Part shown: positions 11,463 to 17,369 of the stretch, one piece after another
Layout: each line of letters begins with the position of its first letter
Numbering within the stretch: the first letter of the stretch is position 1
Virus record (IMG/VR): IMGVR_UViG_3300021343_000074
Coordinates: 1-22,495 of that record
Length of the DNA: 22,495 nt
Direction: 5' to 3' (one strand)
From: a virus
Program-made: the position numbers and the translations under genes
The notes under the pieces: model-generated
Databases searched by the model: none
What the model saw: only the letters and a program-made list of their open reading frames with translations
Told to the model about the DNA's origin: nothing

Positions 11463-11924
11463 ATGATGGATTCTTCATTGACACTGGGGCAGGCCTGCTA
11501 CCAGGCGGTCCATGACTACAAAGGCGGTGTTAAGGCGGTGGCGGCCGTGCACGGACGCAATTCCTCTACACTGCAAAACAAATTGAACCCGACACAGGGG
11601 ACTCATCGGCTCAACGATGAGGATATTGCTGAGATACTGTCTGTAACCAGAGATCCGCGGATCTTGGACGCTGCTTGTGCTGCTCACGGTGGAGCTATTT
11701 GGCTGGATTTGAGTAGGGTGGCTGGCGCTGCGACTGACATGGCCATGCTGGACAATATTACTGAGCTGGTTCAACGGGTAGGGGACTTGTCAGGCAAGGT
11801 AAATCAGAGCCTGGCGGATGGCCGGGTGGATCAAAAAGAGCTGGTGGAGTTGGAAACCGCGACTTATCGATTGGTGCAGTCAGGCTTTTCTGTGCTGTCG
11901 CGCGCCAAACAGTTTATGGACTGA
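11463..11924 (+). CDS. CII-type regulator (CP76 family)
   Basis: A 153-aa protein of the phage CII (CP76) family: LGQACYQAVHDYKGGVKAVA, then VHGRNSSTLQNKLNP (the recognition helix), TQGTHRLNDEDIAEILSVTR, and HGGAIWLDL. The C-terminal part is a helical region (ITELVQRVGDLSGKVNQSLA) likely to mediate oligomerisation. In P2-like and related phages these proteins steer transcription towards lysogeny or toward replication genes. The start is ATG at 11463 with GGAG 6 nt upstream (a second ATG at 11466). It is read rightward after the Cro-like gene. The family call is firm; the promoter it acts on is unknown. Confidence 0.85.
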   Translation: MMDSSLTLGQACYQAVHDYKGGVKAVAAVHGRNSSTLQNKLNPTQGTHRLNDEDIAEILSVTRDPRILDAACAAHGGAIWLDLSRVAGAATDMAMLDNITELVQRVGDLSGKVNQSLADGRVDQKELVELETATYRLVQSGFSVLSRAKQFMD

Positions 11925-11951
11925 TCTAACAATAACCATAGGAGTAACACC

Positions 11952-12158
11952 ATGGATGCAGTGGATGTAGCTCAAATCGAGCAGGACCGATCGTTGGAAC
12001 TGGCGATCAACCAACACAGAAGTCAACATACGGTCAAGGACAGCGCCGATAACTGCATCGAGTGCGGTCAACAAATCCCTTCCGAACGGCAAATAGCCAA
12101 ACCAGGTGTGGATACCTGTGTTTTTTGCCAGACCTTAATCGAAAAAGGCCGGCTTTAG
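11952..12158 (+). CDS. TraR/DksA-type zinc-finger protein
   Basis: A 68-aa protein with a four-cysteine zinc finger (C35, C38, C56, C59; CIECGQQIP and TCVFCQ), the hallmark of the TraR/DksA family. Short TraR-like members bind the secondary channel of RNA polymerase and mimic DksA plus ppGpp. The N-terminal helix (VAQIEQDRSLELAINQH) fits the short coiled form. The start is ATG at 11952 with AGGAG 7 nt upstream. It lies between the CII gene and the primase gene in the rightward operon and may tune host transcription during early infection. Confidence 0.85.
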   Translation: MDAVDVAQIEQDRSLELAINQHRSQHTVKDSADNCIECGQQIPSERQIAKPGVDTCVFCQTLIEKGRL

Positions 12159-12173
12159 TCGCTGGAGGGAGTC

Positions 12174-13214
12174 ATGGCAGAGTTTTCAGAATGCACGTTG
12201 GATGACGTGGCAAGCGCCCTGCGCTACTTAAATGAAAGTGATCAGGATGTGTGGATTCGCATGGGGTTTGCGATTAAATCAGAGTTCGGCGAGTCGGGCT
12301 TCGATGTCTGGAATGACTGGAGCAGCGGTTATGCCAAGTACAAGGAAAAAGAGGCGCGAACGCGTTGGAAGTCATTTAAAACCTATGGCAGTTCGTCGTC
12401 TGTGGGTATTGGCACGTTGTTTCATGAAGCGATGCAGCGTGGCTGGCAGTTTGAGCGCTCCGAGCTGACGCCGGAGCAAAAGGCTCAGTTTGCAAAAGAG
12501 CGTGAGGCCCGCTGTTTACAGCGCGAGAAAGAGGAGGCTGCGGAGCGTGAAGCAACCCTACGATGGCATGCGCTAATTGCTGCCAAGGCTCAGGAGATAT
12601 GGGGGCTGTTAAAATCTAGCGGTAAATCTCCTTATTTGGGCAAGAAAAAAATCAAGCCATATGGGGCAGGGTTTGTCCCAAGAGGTATGGTGGTCCACTT
12701 CGATGAAGCGGAAGAAGCTGTTCATATCATTGTCGGTAAAGACAATATAGATCAGTTTTTTGCCGACAAAACCGAAGAAACTTCCTTTTGTTATATCAAG
12801 CCTGGCTGTTTGGTAGTGCCCTTGCTCGATGAGAACTGGCAGATCTGCAACTTGCAGATCATTTATCAAACGGGGAAGAAGTCTTTTCTAAAGCATGGTC
12901 GGAAGAGTGGTTTGTTTTTCGTGATAGGTAGTATTACCGAAGGTGTTCCGCTGGCGTTTGTGGAAGGTTTTGCGACGGGTGCCAGTGTTCATATGGCGAT
13001 TGGCTGGCCAGTAGTGATTGCCCTTGATGCAGGGAATTTGGTTGTTGTAGCTAAACTATTTCGGAAGAAATACCAGCAGCTTCAATTTGTGATAGCCGGC
13101 GACAACGACTTGGATACTGAGGGCAACCCAGGCAAGAAAAAAGCCTTGCAGGCAGCCAACGATGTAAATGGTATTGCGGTATTGCCCCAGTTTGACGAGG
13201 TTATGAATGGTTGA
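12174..13214 (+). CDS. Phage primase: PriCT-2 and Toprim domains
   Basis: A 346-aa protein. Residues about 10-92 match PriCT-2 (ALRYLNESDQDVWIRMGFAI, then GFDVWNDWSSG, and VGIGTLFHEAMQRGW). A charged helical linker covers about 97-128. The C-terminal part is Toprim-like: E264 in FVEGFATGA and D310-N-D312 in IAGDND, the acid residues that hold the metal ion. It should make primers for phage DNA replication together with the helicase gene that follows. The ribosome-binding site is GGAGG before ATG 12174. The gene ends 8 bp into the next one; the usual TDFNDLH sequence that ends this Toprim region lies in the next frame, so the ancestral protein was probably longer. Confidence 0.85.
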   Translation: MAEFSECTLDDVASALRYLNESDQDVWIRMGFAIKSEFGESGFDVWNDWSSGYAKYKEKEARTRWKSFKTYGSSSSVGIGTLFHEAMQRGWQFERSELTPEQKAQFAKEREARCLQREKEEAAEREATLRWHALIAAKAQEIWGLLKSSGKSPYLGKKKIKPYGAGFVPRGMVVHFDEAEEAVHIIVGKDNIDQFFADKTEETSFCYIKPGCLVVPLLDENWQICNLQIIYQTGKKSFLKHGRKSGLFFVIGSITEGVPLAFVEGFATGASVHMAIGWPVVIALDAGNLVVVAKLFRKKYQQLQFVIAGDNDLDTEGNPGKKKALQAANDVNGIAVLPQFDEVMNG

Positions 13215-14715
13215 TAAGAAGAGGCCAACGGACTTTAATGATCTGCACCTGGAGCAAGGCCTGCAGGCAGTTAAGGCTCAATTAGAGGCTGCCGTCACGC
13301 AGACTAATTTCGGGATGGTTTCCCCCGGGCCCCCTTCCGCGAGTGAGCTTGAGCCTCCTGGGTATATATCCGATATTCCGGATGAGTATGAATCTCCCGC
13401 ACCCTCTGGTGGCTGCGTCGGTTCTGATGAGCAGCTGTTGGATGAAAGCGGACGCTATACTCTCCAGGCTTTGATTAAGCACTTTTGGTTTATTTGGGGG
13501 ACTGACACAGCGTGGGATAACGTTAACCGGAGGCAGATACGCCTCTCTCACTTGCGCCACGGGGTGGGGAGGGAGCGCTACAAAGCGTGGGAAGACTCAT
13601 TTGCGCGGCATTGGGTAAAGGATATCCTCTTTGAGCCGGGTAAGGATCTAGGGGCACGATCGGTAAATTTGTATGATGGCATCAAGATGAAACCCGATCC
13701 TCGCGGTACTAATGGTTGTGACCGAATTCGGCACCATATATTTCGCTTGTGTAACTTCCGGGATGATGAGTTTGAATGGCTGATGAAGTGGATTGCTTAT
13801 CCGCTGCAGCACCCGGGAGCTAAGATGGCAAGCTCAGTTATTATGTATGGCTCGGAGGGGCCGGGTAAGTCGATTATATGGGAAGAAGTGGTCAAAAAGA
13901 TTTACGGTGAGTATGGGGTTACTATTGGGCAAGCGCAGCTTGAGAGTCAGTTTACGGGGTGGCGCAGTAGACGCCTATTTGCTCTGGCGGAGGAAGTGGT
14001 CAGTCGATCTGAACGCAATCACCACAAGGGTCAGTTAAAGCAGTTGGTCACCGGCGCAACCAGTATGATTAATGAGAAAATGCTGCCAGAGCGCGAAGAA
14101 TCCAACCATATGAACTTCGTATTCCTCTCCAATTCCACAGTACCGTTGGAGCTGGATATGGGAGACCGACGTTACATGGTTCTCTACGTAGACAAGGTGC
14201 CTGAGCCTGGCTATTTTGACGATCTATTTGAAGAGATTGAGACTGGCGGCGTTGAGTGCTTCTACCAACATTTGTTGAAAATGGATTTAACGGGCTTCTC
14301 ACCTCACACAAAGCCGCCCAAAAATCAGGAGAAAGATGACCTCATTGATGCTAGCCTGCCATCGCCTGTGTACTTTCAGAAGCTTTGGAAGGAGGGAGAA
14401 CTGGATATTCCCTATAAATCAGCGGTGTCTGGTGATCTATACCGAGCCTTTCAGAGGTGGTGCGAGCGTAATGGGGAATTTAAACGAACCGACCGGTATT
14501 TTGGCGCTGAGTTAAAGCGAGTGATGCCGCAGGTGCGAAAAAACATACGGTACCCTGATGAAATGAGTTCTCATTCTACCAAGCGCATATACGTCACAGA
14601 AGACGATCTCAAGCTGCAACATGAACCGGATTATGTGGACAGGTTAGCCGCGTCATGCCGCGAGTTCTTGGCGTCGGAAAATTCCAGGGCAGCTTCAGCG
14701 GTAAGAGATCATTGA
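13207..14715 (+). CDS. DUF5906-type replicative helicase (SF3-like)
   Basis: A 502-aa protein with an SF3-like AAA+ helicase domain: Walker A GSEGPGKS (215-222), Walker B-like LFALAEE (257-263), and FLSNSTVPLELDMGDRRYMV with probable arginine finger R321/R322. This resembles the DUF5906 family that includes phage NrS-1-type primase-helicases. The first 30 residues (RPTDFNDLHLEQGLQAVKAQ) look like the tail of a Toprim domain, so primase and helicase are normally fused and here are split. ATG 13207 has GAGG 6 nt upstream. It probably unwinds DNA at the repeat region directly downstream. Confidence 0.85.
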   Translation: MVDKKRPTDFNDLHLEQGLQAVKAQLEAAVTQTNFGMVSPGPPSASELEPPGYISDIPDEYESPAPSGGCVGSDEQLLDESGRYTLQALIKHFWFIWGTDTAWDNVNRRQIRLSHLRHGVGRERYKAWEDSFARHWVKDILFEPGKDLGARSVNLYDGIKMKPDPRGTNGCDRIRHHIFRLCNFRDDEFEWLMKWIAYPLQHPGAKMASSVIMYGSEGPGKSIIWEEVVKKIYGEYGVTIGQAQLESQFTGWRSRRLFALAEEVVSRSERNHHKGQLKQLVTGATSMINEKMLPEREESNHMNFVFLSNSTVPLELDMGDRRYMVLYVDKVPEPGYFDDLFEEIETGGVECFYQHLLKMDLTGFSPHTKPPKNQEKDDLIDASLPSPVYFQKLWKEGELDIPYKSAVSGDLYRAFQRWCERNGEFKRTDRYFGAELKRVMPQVRKNIRYPDEMSSHSTKRIYVTEDDLKLQHEPDYVDRLAASCREFLASENSRAASAVRDH

Positions 14716-14718
14716 TCT

Positions 14719-14960
14719 TGTGACACTATGACTCTTGCTGTGACGCTTTCTATGACACTAGAAAAGGCAGTAACGGCGCGGGTTGTGACACTTATGACAC
14801 TATTTTTTGTTTCTCTATATACGCGCGCGCATGCGCGTATGCGGATATGTTTTTTAGTGTCATAAGTGTCATAGTGTCATAAAAATTTTTAACTCGTTGA
14901 AATATGTAAAGTTTTTTGTGTGACGCTGTTTGTGACGCAAATTTTTGATGTGTCATAAGT
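14719..14960. repeat. Repeat-rich candidate replication origin
   Basis: About ten copies of a short element, TGTGACAC or TGTGACGC and (T)ATGACAC, in both orientations: 14719-14732, 14739-14746, 14751-14760, 14784-14802, 14855-14881 (three inverted copies), 14919-14926, 14931-14938 and 14950-14960. The element at 14784-14802 (TGTGACACTTATGACACTA) and the inverted copies at 14855 can pair over 17 bp. Between them lies ATACGCGCGCGCATGCGCGT, an alternating purine-pyrimidine stretch with an exact 12-bp palindrome, flanked by T-runs; AT-rich DNA follows at 14877-14918. Its place behind the primase and helicase genes and its iteron-like layout suggest an origin. No protein-coding gene is evident here. 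Confidence 0.6.
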
Positions 14961-14980
14961 GGATTTCCAAGGGGGCAGGA

Positions 14981-15460
14981 ATGATTGAGCGAGTACATTT
15001 GCGGTTGTGCGCATGGGCCGATGAGCTTGTCGGTGGGTATGAGGGCGGATCAACCGGCTGCTTGCTGGGAACCCTCATCGATAACCCTGCAGCGGTCACC
15101 AGGCTACACCGGCGCAAGCGTCGGCTGTGTTCGGAAACCGGCCAGATGCTGTTCCCGAACCTGACGGCTGAAGGAGTGCATACCCGGGTAAGCCGTTTTA
15201 AGCAGGTCGATGTGAAAACGGCTTCCATGGAAGTGGATGAGGCGGTGAAGAAGTTGCCAGAGGATCTGCAGAACGTTGTCTGTGTTTTTTATTTTGAGGG
15301 TGGTTTGGCGGCCAAGGCGAGAGCGCAAAAGCTGAAAATGTCGGTAGCCACCATGTATCGTCGTCGGGATGCTGCCCACGCAGTGTTGGATAGCATTTTG
15401 TACAAGGCAGAGCTACCAAGGGTTGTAGAAACTTATCCACAGGCTCTGAGTCAACGGTGA
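14981..15460 (+). CDS. Q-like late-gene antiterminator
   Basis: A 159-aa protein resembling the phage antitermination Q family of Pseudomonas-type phages. The N-terminal part starts MIERVHLRLCAWADELVGGY; the C-terminal part has a sigma-region-4-like helix-turn-helix, KLPEDLQNVVCVFYFEGGLA (91-110) and then KLKMSVATMYRRRDAAHAVL (117-136). Q proteins bind DNA at the late promoter, load onto paused RNA polymerase and let it pass terminators. The start is ATG at 14981 with GGGGG upstream; a longer frame begins inside the repeat region and is rejected. The late promoter and terminator follow directly, as in lambda. Confidence 0.8.
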   Translation: MIERVHLRLCAWADELVGGYEGGSTGCLLGTLIDNPAAVTRLHRRKRRLCSETGQMLFPNLTAEGVHTRVSRFKQVDVKTASMEVDEAVKKLPEDLQNVVCVFYFEGGLAAKARAQKLKMSVATMYRRRDAAHAVLDSILYKAELPRVVETYPQALSQR

Positions 15461-15470
15461 TTTTCGAGAT

Positions 15471-15499
15471 TTGTCACCGTGAGAATCTAGTGGTATAAA
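15471..15499 (+). promoter_or_regulatory. Late promoter (PR'-like)
   Basis: TTGTCA (15471-15476) and TATAAA (15494-15499) are 17 bp apart, a near-consensus sigma-70 pair, 10 bp after the Q-like stop. The start would be near 15506 and the leader would reach the terminator after about 65 nt. A Q-binding site would be expected in or beside it. Confidence 0.75.
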
Positions 15500-15570
15500 T
15501 TGGGCACACTCGACAGAGGTGTGAATAACAAACACGGTTAATCGCTCTCCTCCTTTTGGTCTTGTTGGTA

Positions 15571-15604
15571 ACGGGTAACTCGCAAGGGTTGCCCGTTTTT
15601 TTTT
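15571..15604 (+). terminator. Late leader terminator (tR'-like)
   Basis: ACGGGTAAC and GTTGCCCGT pair over 9 bp with one G-U, around an 8-base loop (TCGCAAGG), followed by nine Ts. It stands between the late promoter and the first late gene, so late expression needs antitermination, the classic Q arrangement. Confidence 0.85.
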
Positions 15605-15615
15605 GGGGGCTCTCC

Positions 15616-16059
15616 ATGGAAATTTTTTTAAAGCGCTTTCGGCACGGTCAGGATTCAACCCTCGGGCTGCTGTCGATTGAAAACGAGTTCGTGTGCTTTA
15701 CCTGTGAAGACCAATTCCAGGCGGTGAAGATCAAAGGGGAGACCCGCATCCCGGCAGGGCGCTATCAGGTGGAGTTGCGTACGTCACCCAGCCCCATGAA
15801 CAAGCGTTATGCGCAGCGGTTTGATTTTCACAAGGGCATGCTCTGGCTGCAGGATGTGCCCGGCTTCACGTGGGTGTATATCCATGTGGGCAATGACGAT
15901 GACGATACCGACGGTTGTGTGCTACTTGGGATGGACGCTTATCAAACCAATAACGGCGGCAAGGTGGGGCGCAGTATCTATGCCTACTCCCAACTCTATC
16001 CGGTTATTGTTGAGGCGCTGGAGCAGGGGCAAGACGTGTATATCACCATCGAGGACTGA
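15616..16059 (+). CDS. DUF5675 protein, candidate lysis enzyme
   Basis: A 147-aa protein of the DUF5675 family: FRHGQDSTLGLLSIENEFVC, then KGETRIPAGRYQVELRTSPS, MNKRYAQRF, GMLWLQDVPGFTWVYIHVGN and TDGCVLLG. The order H90 ... D/G-C101 recalls the His/Cys catalytic pattern of YkuD-type L,D-transpeptidases (H-x-n-S/T-x-G-C), which I take as a hint, not proof, of a cell-wall enzyme. It is the first late gene and lies before the holin, where an endolysin is expected, and no classical endolysin is seen in the window. The start is ATG at 15616 with GGGGG 6 nt upstream. Confidence 0.8.
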   Translation: MEIFLKRFRHGQDSTLGLLSIENEFVCFTCEDQFQAVKIKGETRIPAGRYQVELRTSPSPMNKRYAQRFDFHKGMLWLQDVPGFTWVYIHVGNDDDDTDGCVLLGMDAYQTNNGGKVGRSIYAYSQLYPVIVEALEQGQDVYITIED

Positions 16060-16061
16060 GC

Positions 16062-16445
16062 ATGGGTTTATTCTCGATATTCAAAGCCGGTGACGCTGCC
16101 GAGAAGGCGATGGACGGCATCGTTAAAGGTGTCGATGCCCTGGTGCTCACGGACGAAGAGAAAATTCAGTATGGCCAGCGGGCCACGGAGTTATGGCTCA
16201 AGATCCAAGAGGCGATTCGGGAAGAGGGCAGTATTCGCTCGCTCACTCGCCGGTACATCGCCATTGCGGCGATAGCTGCGTATTTACTGCTGGCGCTGGT
16301 TGCGGCTGCGGCGTTTCCCTTTGATGCAAAGTATTCAGCGTTCTTGTTGTCGTTGATGGACAGCAAACTGGGCTGGTTGGTGATTGGCATTGGTGGCTTT
16401 TACTTTGGCCCGCATATGCTGGGGCGAATAACGAAGAAGAATTGA
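16062..16445 (+). CDS. Holin, GTA-type 3TM family
   Basis: A 127-aa protein of the GTA-holin/3TM type. It has an amphipathic N-terminal part (MGLFSIFKAGDAAEKAMDGI), a basic patch SLTRRY, a first membrane segment (YIAIAAIAAYLLLALVAAAA, 65-86) and a second one (LGWLVIGIGGFYFG, about 103-116) ending in basic residues GRITKKN. Such proteins form membrane lesions that let the lysis enzyme reach the wall. GAGG lies 7 nt before ATG 16062, and the gene starts 2 bp after the DUF5675 stop. Confidence 0.82.
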   Translation: MGLFSIFKAGDAAEKAMDGIVKGVDALVLTDEEKIQYGQRATELWLKIQEAIREEGSIRSLTRRYIAIAAIAAYLLLALVAAAAFPFDAKYSAFLLSLMDSKLGWLVIGIGGFYFGPHMLGRITKKN

Positions 16446-16446
16446 C

Positions 16447-16737
16447 ATGGCTGGGGACAAAGACGAGCGAATGGACCGGGTTGAAGAGCGATTGAAGCGT
16501 ATCGAGGAAAAACTGGACCGCATTGTCCGCCTGGAAGAGCGCCAGGTTGGCTACGATGAATCGCTGAAGCGGGCGTTTGGGCGTGTGGAAACCCTTGAGA
16601 GTCGCGTGCGGGAGCTGGAGATCCAGCACGGGCGCAGCGACACGAAAACCGATAACACTGGCCGCCTGGTGTGGGCGGTGGTCAGCGTGGCGCTGGGCGT
16701 GCTGGGTAGCATTATTGGTTTCAGCCTGCGTTCGTGA
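16447..16737 (+). CDS. Coiled-coil membrane protein of the lysis cassette
   Basis: A 96-aa protein with a strongly charged coiled coil in residues 1-62 (heptads such as RVEERLKRIEEKLDRIVRLE) and one C-terminal membrane helix (LVWAVVSVALGVLGSIIGFS, 74-93) with a short basic end. This layout is like XhlA-type lysis accessories and small spanin or holin partners. It starts 1 bp after the holin stop with AAGAAG upstream, so it is co-translated with it. No lipoprotein box is seen, and no Rz/Rz1 pair is found in the window. Confidence 0.72.
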   Translation: MAGDKDERMDRVEERLKRIEEKLDRIVRLEERQVGYDESLKRAFGRVETLESRVRELEIQHGRSDTKTDNTGRLVWAVVSVALGVLGSIIGFSLRS

Positions 16738-16767
16738 AAAAGGTACTTCCCGGGCAATTCCGGTCAT

Positions 16768-16787
16768 ACGGGGCTGTAGAGGCGCGG
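16768..16787. other. Candidate cosN packaging site
   Basis: ACGGGGCTGTAGAGGCGCGG has the same frame as the lambda cos junction as I remember it: ACG, then a 12-base overhang beginning GGGC, then CGCGG. The eight bases after GGGC differ. It lies in the 107-bp gap between the lysis cassette and the terminase genes, where lambda has cos, about 75 bp before the small terminase ATG. Pyrimidine-rich stretches at 16788-16796 and 16820-16829 could be terminase-binding sites. Confidence 0.55.
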
Positions 16788-16844
16788 ATTCTTTCCAGAA
16801 ACAGGTTTGCCATGGACTTCCTTCCTTTTTGATGTTTTGCACTG

Positions 16845-17369
16845 ATGATCGTTAACAAGAAGCAGCTTGCCGACATACTCGGTGTTTCCGAGCGGTCGCT
16901 TAGTGAATGGCAAAAGGATTCGACCTTTCCCATCAAGCTCAATGCCGGTCGAGGGGCCTCCAACCAATACGATACCACTGATGTCATTGAATGGATGGTG
17001 CAACGTGCACTGAACGGCCAGCAACAGGAATCATCGCGCGATCGCCTGGACCGCATCCGGGCGGATCGGGAAGAAATCGCCTTGGTAAGAGATATTGACG
17101 AGCTGGTACCGTGTGAGCCGCTAAAGGAGAAGCTTGAGCGTATTGCGTTAAGTATCCGGACAGCGTTACTGAATGGAAACAGCAAGTTAAAAACTGAGAT
17201 AGACACGCTGTACGATATCAATCTGGACATAGTGATCCTTCATGACCATTCTCGATCCCTGCTCACCCATCTCTCAGAAATTGATGGGAAATCTGGATCG
17301 CGTGGTCAGCAAGGCGATGCGGGCCTTTCTCCCGCCGCCGCGGATGTCGACGACGGAATGGGCCAATGA
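16845..17369 (+). CDS. Terminase small subunit, Nu1-like
   Basis: A 174-aa protein. The N-terminal part is a winged HTH typical of Nu1-type small terminases: MIVNKKQLADILGVSERSLS, then EWQKDSTFPIKL and SNQYDTTDVIEWMVQRAL. A charged helical region follows (SSRDRLDRIRADREEIALVR, then LKEKLERIALSIRTALLNGN). It recognises cos and brings in the large subunit. ATG 16845 follows the candidate cos site; no strong ribosome-binding site is seen. The last 128 bp overlap the large-subunit gene in another frame; the Gly/Gln-rich end looks like read-through and the true end may be earlier in evolution. Confidence 0.85.
   Translation: MIVNKKQLADILGVSERSLSEWQKDSTFPIKLNAGRGASNQYDTTDVIEWMVQRALNGQQQESSRDRLDRIRADREEIALVRDIDELVPCEPLKEKLERIALSIRTALLNGNSKLKTEIDTLYDINLDIVILHDHSRSLLTHLSEIDGKSGSRGQQGDAGLSPAAADVDDGMGQ

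Noticed and set aside
14792-14998. A minus-strand frame of 68 codons across the repeat region
   Set aside because: It is a by-product of the repeats and T-runs, has no ribosome-binding site and opposes the direction of the surrounding genes.
16243-16842. A minus-strand frame of 199 codons opposite the holin and coiled-coil genes
   Set aside because: It is opposite two well-supported lysis genes and runs over the candidate cos site; its product is rich in His, Pro and Gln without a recognisable pattern.
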